A stretch of 32,712 nucleotides of DNA from RUG14219 sp045538535 (GCA_045538535.1 JAZSRN010000068.1:1-32712), one strand, 5' to 3'; counted from the stretch's first letter, positions 16,791-24,917 are shown. Translations and numbers: made by a program. Notes: a model not told the origin generated them from the sequence alone.

Positions 16791-16832
16791 TTCTCAAACA
16801 TGGTTTTTGTACTTTGACACTTGGTTTGAGAA
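16791..16832. repeat. Perfect 9-bp inverted repeat upstream of the TPR promoter
   Basis: TTCTCAAAC (16791-16799) and GTTTGAGAA (16824-16832) are separated by 24 bp and sit about 30 bp before the -35 of the TPR gene. The placement would suit an upstream regulator site, but no binder is known. Confidence 0.4.
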
Positions 16833-16860
16833 GAAAGAACAGTAGGTTTGATAATTTTTG

Positions 16861-16888
16861 TTGGGTTTCACAAAATTTATGCTATAAT
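16861..16888 (+). promoter_or_regulatory. Extended -10 promoter for the TPR gene, predicting a leaderless mRNA
   Basis: TTGGGT (16861-16866), a 16-bp spacer and TATAAT (16883-16888) preceded by TGC (extended -10). The ATG at 16895 begins exactly 7 nt after the -10, so transcription should start at or next to the start codon. Confidence 0.65.
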
Positions 16889-16894
16889 AAATTT

Positions 16895-18001
16895 ATGGAA
16901 GACTTTAATGATAAGGTTTATCGGTTAGAACAATGTAGCGAATATGAGGCTATTATTAAGCTTTGTAATAAGGAAATTGATATAAATCCAAACAATTGGG
17001 CTCCTTATTTTCGTAAATCTATGGCTCAACATGGGTTGAAGCAATTTCCTCATGCCTTATTAACCATAAACAAATCAATTGAACTTAATCAAAATTCATT
17101 CAATTTAGCACATAAGGGAAATGTATTGTGGAAACTTGGAGATTATACGGGAGCAATTAATTCTTTATCTAAAGCCTTAGAATATAATAATACTAATACT
17201 ATAGCTTTATATTTACGTTCTAGCGTTTATCTATCTATTGGTGAATATACAAAAGCACTTGTAGATGCAAGAAATATTTTAACAATTGCCCCAACTGATG
17301 AAGGTGCCCTTTCAATTATTGCAGATATAGAGCGTGAAAATGGAGATTACAGTAATTCTATAGAAACATACCAAAAAGCTATTGAATGTGATCCAAATGA
17401 TAAAATAAATTATTGGAAACTTGGCAACTGCTATTGCGACATAAAAGAATATGATAAAGCTATTTTTGAATATGAAATTGCTTTAAAAATTGATGATAAA
17501 TTTGCTGATTGTTATTGGAGTCTTGCAAATGTATACCGATATTTAGAAAATTATGACAAGGCTCTTGAATATGATAATAAAGCCATTGAAAATACAACTA
17601 ATGGCGTAACTTGTAATCATTATAATGGGCGTGCTACAACATATTACCACATGAGAAATTTAGAAAATGCTCTATCTGACATAAATAAAGCGATAGAATA
17701 TGATTGTTCTGTTTATTATAACTATTTAACCAGAGCGCGTATATATCAGGCCATGAGTAAAAATAAAGAAGCAATAGATGATTGCAAATATGCAATAAAA
17801 TGTGCACCAAATGTAACTGAACCTTATACAACGATATCAAGTATTCTCTCTAATCAAGACAAATATTCTGAAGCCATAAAATACATAAATATGGCATTGA
17901 AAATTAATCCTAATGATACTGAACTCATAAAACGAAAATCTTTATATTCCAAGTATATATTTTGGGGCAAAATAAAATCAATGATTAAGAAAGTTTTGTA
18001 G
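16895..18001 (+). CDS. Tetratricopeptide repeat (TPR) protein
   Basis: A 368-residue cytoplasmic protein made almost wholly of about nine or ten 34-residue TPR units, for example 'NLAHKGNVLWKLGDYTGAIN', 'INYWKLGNCYCDIKEYDKAI' and 'ADCYWSLANVYRYLENYDKA'. It ends with a basic tail 'FWGKIKSMIKKVL'. TPR arrays mediate protein-protein contacts; no catalytic domain and no signal peptide are present, so the role is unknown. An open frame reaches back to 16721, but that codon is inside a terminator hairpin and the extra 58 residues do not look like protein. The start at 16895, preceded by TATAAT-N6, is preferred. There is no SD. The gene is followed by its own terminator. Confidence 0.9.
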   Translation: MEDFNDKVYRLEQCSEYEAIIKLCNKEIDINPNNWAPYFRKSMAQHGLKQFPHALLTINKSIELNQNSFNLAHKGNVLWKLGDYTGAINSLSKALEYNNTNTIALYLRSSVYLSIGEYTKALVDARNILTIAPTDEGALSIIADIERENGDYSNSIETYQKAIECDPNDKINYWKLGNCYCDIKEYDKAIFEYEIALKIDDKFADCYWSLANVYRYLENYDKALEYDNKAIENTTNGVTCNHYNGRATTYYHMRNLENALSDINKAIEYDCSVYYNYLTRARIYQAMSKNKEAIDDCKYAIKCAPNVTEPYTTISSILSNQDKYSEAIKYINMALKINPNDTELIKRKSLYSKYIFWGKIKSMIKKVL

Positions 18002-18034
18002 GGTGGGAAAAATGAAATGTTCCCACCTTTTTTA
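18002..18034 (+). terminator. Intrinsic terminator of the TPR gene
   Basis: GGTGGGA and TCCCACC pair around a 12-nt loop, followed by a run of seven T residues, directly after the stop codon. Confidence 0.9.
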
Positions 18035-18423
18035 ATTATTTACCCCTCAAAATTCCCAAATGGGACTTTTACGAACTTAGCTCAAATCCCCTCTCCATGG
18101 GGGAGGGCTAGGGTAGGGGCTGATTTTTAATAGAGTTTATAGTCCATTAAAAGTCCGCTTTCGTCCAGTTTGGGTTTCTAAACTTCCGACCGTTTAAAGT
18201 CGGCATGAGCTAGATTGCTTCGGGCTTTCGCCCTCGCAATGACGAAAAATACTTCCGACCAAAACGGACATTAAAATACACTCGTGTCTTGTTCGCTCGC
18301 GTTTAACGGCAATTCCGTGTTTTGTTTTCAGGGCTTACAGCCCTTATAACAAAAGCACTCCAGCCTCAGCTCGCTCACGCAACTCGCTTTGTCGCTCGTT
18401 CGTCGCCCTTAACTAAAGTTAAT
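18035..18423. repeat. Palindrome-rich, GC-rich intergenic cluster (REP-like)
   Basis: No gene is seen. Compared with its surroundings this stretch is rich in G+C and short inverted repeats: a CCCTCTCC-ATGG-GGGAGGG unit (18088-18107), CCGAC/GTCGG (18186-18203), ATTGC..GGGC-tttc-GCCC..GCAAT (18214-18240) and AGGGCT-TAC-AGCCCT (18330-18344). ACTTCCGACC occurs twice (18182-18191 and 18251-18260). Such units resemble dispersed repetitive extragenic palindromes found in many bacteria. Whether they recur elsewhere in this genome cannot be seen here. Confidence 0.6.
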
Positions 18424-18451
18424 AAAAAACACCCATCTAACGATGAGTGTT
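18424..18451 (-). terminator. Terminator downstream of the tRNA-Gly 3' fragment
   Basis: On the minus strand AACACTCATC pairs with GATGGGTGTT (one mismatch/wobble) and is followed by six T residues. It lies just past the duplicated tRNA 3' end, in the same relation as the terminator of the intact tRNA. Confidence 0.7.
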
Positions 18452-18453
18452 AA

Positions 18454-18477
18454 TTATGGAGCGGGAGACGAGGCTCG
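18454..18477 (-). pseudogene. Duplicated 3' end of tRNA-Gly (fragment, possible att site)
   Basis: These 24 bp are identical to 18777-18800, the CCA end, acceptor strand and 3' half of the T arm of the intact tRNA-Gly. The rest of a tRNA is missing. The pair is a direct repeat 323 bp apart, the pattern left when an element inserts at a tRNA 3' end. No integrase gene is present between them. Confidence 0.75.
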
Positions 18478-18743
18478 TGTATCGGATTATTGGCGGTTCA
18501 ACCGTTTAAATTCGTTAAATTTTGCTTACGCAAAATAGTCACTCATTACAACGGTTTCACTTGGGCGAGTTCCGTTCGCTCTGTTTATCGTTCATACTCC
18601 TTGAAAAAGTTTGCTCTCTTGTCCGTCGGACCGATTGATGTTTTCGCAAACTTTTTATTGTTTTATTTATCGCTCGCTTCACTCTTGCCAAAATCCTCAA
18701 CTCGCAAAAAGGCAACTTCTCGCCAATATCTCTTGCTCAATAT
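18478..18743. repeat. Structured non-coding spacer between the tRNA-Gly repeats
   Basis: No credible gene is seen. It contains nested inverted repeats: CGGTT-C-AACCG (18494-18504), ATTTTGC/GCAAAAT (18519-18536), and an 11-bp perfect pair AAAAAGTTTGC (18604-18614) / GCAAACTTTTT (18646-18656) enclosing GTCCG-T-CGGAC (18621-18631). An open frame at 18490-18756 exists but lacks an SD and protein-like composition. It may be a small non-autonomous element or the remnant of one. Confidence 0.5.
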
Positions 18744-18779
18744 AAAAAAGCCTTAAGACAAATGTCTAAGGCTTTTTTA
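18744..18779 (-). terminator. Terminator of tRNA-Gly
   Basis: A 12-bp perfect stem AAAAAAGCCTTA/TAAGGCTTTTTT has an inner GAC/GTC extension and a single bulge. It lies directly after the CCA end and is symmetrical enough to act in both directions. Confidence 0.88.
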
Positions 18780-18854
18780 TGGAGCGGGAGACGAGGCTCG
18801 AACTCGCGACATCCTCCTTGGCAAGGAGGCATTCTACCACTGAATTACCCCCGC
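18780..18854 (-). tRNA. tRNA-Gly(GCC)
   Basis: On the minus strand the cloverleaf is complete. Acceptor GCGGGGG pairs with CTCCCGC (one G-U), followed by discriminator T and an encoded CCA. The D arm contains TTCAGTGGTAGAA, the anticodon arm is CCTCC-TTGCCAA-GGAGG with anticodon GCC, and the T loop contains GTTCGAGCC. A promoter TTGCAA-N16-TAATAC (18898-18871) lies 17 bp upstream. It sits about 80 bp downstream of dnaE on the same strand. Confidence 0.97.
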
Positions 18855-18933
18855 ATTGGGTACATGGTTAGTATTACACAAACATTTTTATTTTGCAAGT
18901 GTTTTTTGTTAAACATTGACTAATATATGAAAA

Positions 18934-21900
18934 TTATACTTCAACCGGTTCTGGCGTATCTGTACTATCCATTGAGCGGATATCTATCTCCAAGCGGTTT
19001 TGAAACCCGTTTTTCAACTTATTTACCAAATCGTTTGATGAATTAACCCAAAACATTGATGAGGTTAAAATTTTTGTTTCAACGCCATTATCGTCAATTT
19101 TTATAGTCACAGGATCTGAACCTTTATACTCACATAAAACATTTTTCATTGCAAATAGCTCTTCATATTTGAATTCATCAAGCAATTTGATTGTAAATAT
19201 ATTGGAATTATCAACGGTCTTAACTGTGTCAATTAACAATACAGGTGGCTCATCATCGCCTCTGCGACTAACTTTACCCGATATGATTACACGTTGTTCG
19301 CCTTCAAGCATTGAACCATATTCAATAATTTTTTGATTGAACGCTATACAATCAATTTTTGCACTTAAATCTTCGACCGTCACAAATCTTAAAAATTTCG
19401 AAGGGTCTTTCTTTGTAGGAATTTGCCGAGTTGCAGTAATCAAACCACAAATTGTTACGACTGCATCATTTTTTAAATCGTTTATCTCGGATATCTTATG
19501 CGTCATTAAAAATGGCAACTTGTCGCGTATGGTTGACAATGGATGCGAAGATACATAAAATCCCAAAAATTCTTTTTCAAAAATTTGTAACTGTCTTGCA
19601 TCAAATTCTTCATCAGAACCAGAAAGCGTAAATTCATTAAATCCGGCATTAATATCATCATCAGCCAAGCCATCAAATAAACTGCACTGTCCTAATTCTT
19701 TTGATTTATTTTCTTTTGCTGCAGTTGAAACAATATATTCTAAATTATCTAATAATTGTTTTCTGCTTTTTTCCAAATTGGCGAAAGCACCGGATTTTAT
19801 TAGCCCTTCAAGTACCCTTTTATTTGAACATTTCGGGTCAACACGTTTACAAAAATCATAAATAGACTTAAATGGCCCGTTTTCACGACGTTCTTTAATA
19901 ATCATTTCCACGACTATTTCACCAACTTGTTTAATGGACGCCAAACCAAAACGAATATTTCCATTATCCGGAGTGAAAACATCTTCGGAATGATTAATAT
20001 CAGGTGGCAGAACTTTTATGCCTTTTTTCTGTGCTTCTTCAATATAAAGCTGTGTTTTTTCTTGGTCGCTTGCAACACTTGAGAGCAAAGCTGAAAGATA
20101 TTCGACAGGATAATGACATTTTAAATATGCAGTTTGATAAGCAACAAACGCATACGCTGCAGAGTGCGAACGGTTGAAGCAGTATGACGCGAATTTTTCT
20201 ATTTGCTCAAATAACGCCGCGGCATCTTTAGCTTCCATACCATGACGTGCTGCACCTTCGATAAATTTCCCTTTTTGCTTCGCCATTTCGTCAAGTTTTT
20301 TCTTACCCATCATACGGCGAACCATATCTGCTTGGCCAAGTGAATAATCTGCCAACACTTGGAATACTTGCATGATTTGTTCTTGATATACGATAGTACC
20401 GTATGTATCTTTCAGTACGGGGATTAATAAATCATGTGCATAAGTAATTTGTTGACGCCCATGTTTTCTCTCAACAAAGTCATCAACCATGCCAGAATCT
20501 AACGGACCCGGACGGAACAATGCAACTAAAGCGCCTAAGTCTTCAAAAACGTCTGGTCTTAATCGTTTAACCAAGTTTTTCATGCCGGAAGATTCAAGCT
20601 GAAAAACCCCGTCCGTATCACCTTCCATAAGCATTTCGTATGTCGGTTTGTCGTCAAGCGGAATATTATTTATATCAACATCAATACCTTGTTGTTCTTT
20701 AACCATAGCAACTGTTTTGTAAATAGTTGTAAGGTTTCTAAGACCTAAAAAGTCCATTTTTAAAAGACTTAAAACTTCGGTAACATCATGTGGCGGATAA
20801 CCCGTTTGAACAATACCGTCTTTTGATGGCTGAACCGGCAAAATTTCATCTAACGGAACTCGAGAAATAATAACGCCTGCGGCGTGTGTGCCGGTATTGT
20901 TTTTGATACCTTCAATGGCTTTAGCTAAATCAATCCATTTACGGACTCCAATTGTTTTGCCTTCGGCAGCATCAATAACAATCTGCTCATCGTTATCGTA
21001 CATAACGCGAAGTTCCATGCCTTCTTTTAACGCATCATCTATATGCGTTTTAGGTTCAGAAGGTATTAGACCAGAAATTTTATTACTTTCTGCAAAAGGA
21101 ATTTTTAATATACGTGCAACACCTTTTACGGCAGCTTTTGCTGCGTATGTTCCAAACGTAATAATTTGGCATACCTTATCTTCACCATATTTTTGGGTTA
21201 CATAATCAATAACTTCTCCACGACGTTCAATACAAAAGTCGATATCAATATCGGGCATTGTAAAACGTTCAGGATTCAAAAATCTTTCGAACAACAGTTT
21301 GTGCTCAATTGGGTCAAGGTCAGTGATTTCAAGAGTATAAGCAACAACTGAGCCAGCGGCCGAACCACGTCCCGGCCCAACCGGAATACCGTTAGTCTTG
21401 GCATAATGGATAAAATCCCAAGTAATCAAGAAATATGCAGCAAATCCCATCTGTATGATTACACTTAATTCGTAATCAATACGTTCTTTCAATTCTTTTG
21501 AAATCTCACCGTATCGTTTTTTGGCGCCTTCATATACAAGATGTTCCAAATAACTTTCTATAGTAAAACCTTGTGGAACTTGATAATCCGGCAATGGGCT
21601 TTTACCTAACTCAAGCGTAAGATTACATTTGTCTGCAATTTCAACCGTATTTTTTATGCATTCGTCGAACAAATCCGCTTGCATCCATCTAAAAGTATCA
21701 CGTAATTGAGACGGAGTTTTTACATAAAATTCATTACTCGGGAAATGGAAACGATTAGGGTCATCTTTGTCGCTATTTGTTTGCATACATAAAAGAGTAT
21801 CGTGCGCATCTGCATCTTCTCTTCTCAGATAATGCGAGTCGTTAGTTATGACCATTTTAATGCCTAATTCTTGTGCAAGTTTTATCAAATCCGGATTAGT

Positions 21901-22458
21901 ACGTTTTTGTTCTTCCATCCCGTGGTCTTGAAGCTCAATATAATAATCTTCACCAAACAAATCTTTGTATTGTTTTGCGACTGACTTGGCCGTTTCGTAA
22001 TTACCCTTCAATAGGTATTGCAAAACTTCGCCACCTAAACACGCAGAAAGACATACCAACCCTTCATAATGTTCTTTAATCATTTCCCAGTTAATTCGAG
22101 GATGAACATAACGACCTTTACACCATGCGGCTGAAACTAATTTCAAAAGATTTGCATAACCTTTTTTGTCTTTTGCTAATAACACCAGGTGATAACAAGG
22201 ATTGTTCAATTTATCACGCTCTGTAATATCTCCGCTATGAACATAAAACTCACAACCTAAAATAGGCTTTATGCCATTTTCTTTTGCAGTTGTGTATAAC
22301 TCCATATCCCCATACATAACACCATGGTCAGTCAAGGCCACAGCCGGCATGTTATTTTCTTTAGCATAATTTACTAAATCATTTATTCTTATAGCACCAT
22401 CCAGCAATGAATATTCACTGTGGACATGCAAAGGCACATATTGCATATCTTTTTCCAT
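18934..22458 (-). CDS. dnaE: DNA polymerase III subunit alpha
   Basis: The replicative polymerase, about 1174 residues and complete. The N-terminal PHP domain starts 'YVPLHVHSEYSLLDGAIRI' and 'ALTDHGVMYG'. The palm has 'GPGRGSAAGSVVAYTLEITD' and the catalytic acidic motif 'MPDIDIDFCIERRG' (about residue 400). 'FASYCFNRSHSAAYAF' lies at about 757-772. A C-terminal OB-fold ('VVTICGLITATRQIP') closes the protein. There is no intein and no split, unlike dnaE of many photosynthetic cyanobacteria. The frame extends to 22476, but 'MCYHNC' is unconvincing; ATGs at 22458 and 22446 are both possible and no strong SD decides. It follows two WYL regulator genes on the same strand. Confidence 0.95.
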   Translation of the reverse strand: MEKDMQYVPLHVHSEYSLLDGAIRINDLVNYAKENNMPAVALTDHGVMYGDMELYTTAKENGIKPILGCEFYVHSGDITERDKLNNPCYHLVLLAKDKKGYANLLKLVSAAWCKGRYVHPRINWEMIKEHYEGLVCLSACLGGEVLQYLLKGNYETAKSVAKQYKDLFGEDYYIELQDHGMEEQKRTNPDLIKLAQELGIKMVITNDSHYLRREDADAHDTLLCMQTNSDKDDPNRFHFPSNEFYVKTPSQLRDTFRWMQADLFDECIKNTVEIADKCNLTLELGKSPLPDYQVPQGFTIESYLEHLVYEGAKKRYGEISKELKERIDYELSVIIQMGFAAYFLITWDFIHYAKTNGIPVGPGRGSAAGSVVAYTLEITDLDPIEHKLLFERFLNPERFTMPDIDIDFCIERRGEVIDYVTQKYGEDKVCQIITFGTYAAKAAVKGVARILKIPFAESNKISGLIPSEPKTHIDDALKEGMELRVMYDNDEQIVIDAAEGKTIGVRKWIDLAKAIEGIKNNTGTHAAGVIISRVPLDEILPVQPSKDGIVQTGYPPHDVTEVLSLLKMDFLGLRNLTTIYKTVAMVKEQQGIDVDINNIPLDDKPTYEMLMEGDTDGVFQLESSGMKNLVKRLRPDVFEDLGALVALFRPGPLDSGMVDDFVERKHGRQQITYAHDLLIPVLKDTYGTIVYQEQIMQVFQVLADYSLGQADMVRRMMGKKKLDEMAKQKGKFIEGAARHGMEAKDAAALFEQIEKFASYCFNRSHSAAYAFVAYQTAYLKCHYPVEYLSALLSSVASDQEKTQLYIEEAQKKGIKVLPPDINHSEDVFTPDNGNIRFGLASIKQVGEIVVEMIIKERRENGPFKSIYDFCKRVDPKCSNKRVLEGLIKSGAFANLEKSRKQLLDNLEYIVSTAAKENKSKELGQCSLFDGLADDDINAGFNEFTLSGSDEEFDARQLQIFEKEFLGFYVSSHPLSTIRDKLPFLMTHKISEINDLKNDAVVTICGLITATRQIPTKKDPSKFLRFVTVEDLSAKIDCIAFNQKIIEYGSMLEGEQRVIISGKVSRRGDDEPPVLLIDTVKTVDNSNIFTIKLLDEFKYEELFAMKNVLCEYKGSDPVTIKIDDNGVETKILTSSMFWVNSSNDLVNKLKNGFQNRLEIDIRSMDSTDTPEPVEV

Positions 22459-22509
22459 ACAATTATGGTAACACATTAAAAATTAAATTTAATCACATGT
22501 TAAATAAAA

Positions 22510-23433
22510 TTAATCATCATAACGAGAAAGCATTTTATCAATAACTTCAACCATATATTCTTTTATCGCCTTTGGTGAGATAATTTCACAATTGTCGTTA
22601 TATCTCATTAGTCTGGCAATTAATGAATTAAAATCTTCTCCTTTGCTTGCGATTACCAAATTCCCGTCTTCGTCTGTGTTTTGTAGGGTTTCAAAATCCT
22701 TTAATCTATAACTTTTGGCCAAATCACCTTTTATTTTGTAAACAATCGTTGTTGAAACCCCACAACACGTTGATTGAGTAGGTAATTGTTTTACGCTAAT
22801 AATTCTATTTATAGGAATATCTATATTAAATCCATCTTGATGCGAGTGAACAACAAAACATATTTTGCGTTTTAAATATTTTAATTCAACCGGAACACAA
22901 GAAACAGTTTTTTCATCGCCATTGATATCTCTATAAGTAAGTTTTAATTTAAACTTATCGTTTATATATTTTTCACAAAGCTTAATTTGTTCTTCAAAAT
23001 TTCTATAAAAAAACGACAAATCCTTATATGAATCGCTTTGCAAGCTTTCGAAATAAGCTTTAGCGTTTTCATCAAATCTCAAAAATAAATTTTTCAAAAA
23101 TAATTCTAATGAATTTTTAGTTTTTGTATCAGTTAACAAGTTCATTGAATTTTTAAAGAGCATAATTGCGCGTAAATCAATTTTATCAAAATCCAATTTG
23201 TATGGTGAATTTTGCATATAATATTTATGCTGACTTTTTTCAACTTTTATCCCAAAAACCTTTAGTGTATTCAAATATTTGTTTAATAATACGGCTGTAG
23301 TTAATTTTTCATCGTAGTTTACAGCCAAAAGTTTTGTAACTTTTTCGTACGTTGCTTCATTATTATAAAGCAATTTTAAAAACTCAAACATTTTTATACA
23401 GGAGTCATTATATTTTTCAGACAATTTAGCCAA
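22510..23433 (-). CDS. WYL-domain transcriptional regulator (second of a pair)
   Basis: A 307-residue protein with an N-terminal helical/HTH-like region ('CIKMFEFLKLLYNNEATYEK', 'TTAVLLNKYLNTLKVFGIKV') and a C-terminal WYL-like sensing domain ('KLTYRDINGDEKTVSCVPVE', 'LKYLKRKICFVVHSHQDGFN', 'IDIPINRIISVK'), then a WCX-like tail. The eponymous WYL triad is replaced by 'CFV'. WYL domains bind ssDNA or nucleotides in characterised cases. The TTG start at 23433 overlaps the first WYL gene by 8 bp, implying coupling; ATG 23391 is an alternative. It lies 51 bp before dnaE. The pair recalls PafB-PafC of actinobacteria, by arrangement only. Confidence 0.78.
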   Translation of the reverse strand: MAKLSEKYNDSCIKMFEFLKLLYNNEATYEKVTKLLAVNYDEKLTTAVLLNKYLNTLKVFGIKVEKSQHKYYMQNSPYKLDFDKIDLRAIMLFKNSMNLLTDTKTKNSLELFLKNLFLRFDENAKAYFESLQSDSYKDLSFFYRNFEEQIKLCEKYINDKFKLKLTYRDINGDEKTVSCVPVELKYLKRKICFVVHSHQDGFNIDIPINRIISVKQLPTQSTCCGVSTTIVYKIKGDLAKSYRLKDFETLQNTDEDGNLVIASKGEDFNSLIARLMRYNDNCEIISPKAIKEYMVEVIDKMLSRYDD

Positions 23434-24364
23434 TATAATACCCCGCTTTCATCTTTTTAAGTTTTTCAATAAAATTACGTTTAAAACTTTCTGGATATAA
23501 AATTTTTGCATTATCAGTAAAGCTCAACACTCTTTGTACAATAGAAAATTCATTGGATGATGAAATTTCAATAACTACAGAAGTTGATTTTTGTGAAACT
23601 ATTTTTTCATTATCTTCAAGTTCTAAATTACTAATATCTCCAAAATATTCAACACCAACTATCTGAATATTTTTTTGAACTTCAGTTTTCCGCAATTTTA
23701 TCTCTTGAATCTTGGCAATTCTATTCAATATGTATGTAGCATCTTGCTTATATTTCAAGCTATATCCACACAGATATATTTTACCGTTTTCTATTTTCAA
23801 TCCCGAGGTTATAACCTCCACCGGTTTTGTTCCGGAGCGTGGAGATTTATAAAGTATAACAATTTGTTGATTTTTAGCTGTAATCAATATAAGTTCTTTT
23901 AATATTTCAATATCAATACCTTTTAAAAGCGAAACTTTCGAAAAAGCTTGAATTATTTCCGGATTTTTTATTTTATTTGCTAATTTATTCATAAAGAGTT
24001 CAATATCGAGTAACTCTTCAACGGTCAAATCTTTAGAAATAATTTTGTACACCTTAATCAATGACGCTAACTGGTCTGGTGACACTGTCAACTCAAATGG
24101 ATTAGATATAATGCTGTATCTTGAAACACCATTAACTCTTTCGCGCTTAACGCTACAACCAACACGCTTTAAAGATGTAATGTAAACCCTTAAAGTATCA
24201 ATTGAAATCTTTTCTCTCAAATAAGGATGTGCAAGAAAATATTCACAGATTTCATCATAAGATCTTGGCGCTTCTAATAGATAAGAAAACAATACCAAAG
24301 ACTTAAAACCGGTAAAAGACATCAAGTTGTACGTAATCTTTTTGTTCTTCAAAAATTCCTTCAT
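23426..24364 (-). CDS. WYL-domain transcriptional regulator (first of a pair)
   Basis: A 312-residue regulator. The N-terminal HTH region is 'FKSLVLFSYLLEAPRSYDEI' and 'ISIDTLRVYITSLKRVGCSV'. The WYL domain is 'QQIVILYKSPRSGTKPVEVI', 'ENGKIYLCGYSLKYKQDATY' and 'ILNRIAKI', with 'IYLCGY' in place of 'WYL'. The C-terminal extension 'SIVQRVLSFTDNAKILYPESF' (pieces) resembles WCX. The frame extends to 24430, but TATAAT ends 6 nt before the ATG at 24364, so the shorter start is used and the mRNA should be leaderless. It is the first gene of a likely WYL-WYL-dnaE transcription unit. Confidence 0.83.
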   Translation of the reverse strand: MKEFLKNKKITYNLMSFTGFKSLVLFSYLLEAPRSYDEICEYFLAHPYLREKISIDTLRVYITSLKRVGCSVKRERVNGVSRYSIISNPFELTVSPDQLASLIKVYKIISKDLTVEELLDIELFMNKLANKIKNPEIIQAFSKVSLLKGIDIEILKELILITAKNQQIVILYKSPRSGTKPVEVITSGLKIENGKIYLCGYSLKYKQDATYILNRIAKIQEIKLRKTEVQKNIQIVGVEYFGDISNLELEDNEKIVSQKSTSVVIEISSSNEFSIVQRVLSFTDNAKILYPESFKRNFIEKLKKMKAGYYIG

Positions 24365-24370
24365 AAACCT

Positions 24371-24398
24371 ATTATACCCGAAACAGATGACATTGCAA
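24371..24398 (-). promoter_or_regulatory. Promoter of the WYL pair, predicting a leaderless mRNA
   Basis: On the minus strand TTGCAA (24398-24393), a 16-bp spacer and TATAAT (24376-24371), with exactly 6 nt between the -10 and the ATG at 24364. Confidence 0.68.
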
Positions 24399-24576
24399 AA
24401 GTCTTTACAATGAAGCATGCTTTTATACAACTAATAAAAATAAAATGTCAACATAAAAAAACTTTTTATTTACCAAAATCCCTCAAAAACAATATGTAAA
24501 GAATTAATAAGTGGAATTTTTAGCCATGACTTAGAGGGATACAGTCAATTGTAAAAATTATTTAAACAAAATTTAC

Positions 24577-24895
24577 TTGTCAAATTTTTTACTTAGTTTT
24601 ACATTAGAAATATGGGGAACGGGGAAAGGTTATCAAAGGAATAGTTACTGGATAACGGTTACCGGACGAAGTGGTTAGAAGTAGGAAGTGGACTAAAGAA
24701 AAAGAGGTGATGGCAAAAGCAGTCCAAAAAAGTAAAAAAGGAAAGAGCTGCATTGTAGATTAGGGATATTTTATTTTAGAGGATAGTAAAAAGGATTTAT
24801 TTAAAAAACAGTATGTAAAAATTTAAAGATTTAGTTTTGGAGATTAATGATAGTTGGAAAATCGCGGATTATATTTAATATAATCCGCGAAATTT
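24577..24895 (+). ncRNA. Candidate non-coding RNA with promoter and terminator
   Basis: TTGTCA (24577-24582), a 17-bp spacer and TACATT (24600-24605) would start a transcript near 24612. It is purine-rich to about 24740, holds GTTATC/GATAAC and CGGT-TA-CCG inverted repeats (24629-24670), and runs to the terminator at 24862-24890. The only small frame noticed is 17 codons (ATG at 24709) with a purine-rich stretch too close to be a good SD. No known RNA class (6S, SRP, RNase P, tmRNA) was recognised. Between 24399 and 24576 I see only AT-rich DNA. Confidence 0.4.
24862..24895. terminator. Bidirectional intrinsic terminator
   Basis: A perfect 12-bp stem TCGCGGATTATA/TATAATCCGCGA with a 5-nt loop, with T-runs on both strands. 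It ends the TonB-C gene on the minus strand and would end the candidate RNA on the plus strand. Confidence 0.85.
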
Positions 24896-24917
24896 TTAAA
24901 ATAAAAAGATGTATAAA

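Noticed and set aside
16721..16894. N-terminal 58-residue extension of the TPR protein
   Set aside because: The ATG lies in a terminator hairpin, and the promoter at 16861-16888 is downstream of it. The extension does not look like a TPR or a signal sequence.
18490..18756. An 88-codon plus-strand open frame
   Set aside because: It lies wholly in the palindrome-rich spacer, has no SD and no -10 near the ATG, shows low-complexity Ser/Leu/Lys composition, and runs into the tRNA terminator.
18001..18780. CRISPR array
   Set aside because: The repeats are short, of different sequences and irregularly spaced, with no regular spacers and no cas genes.
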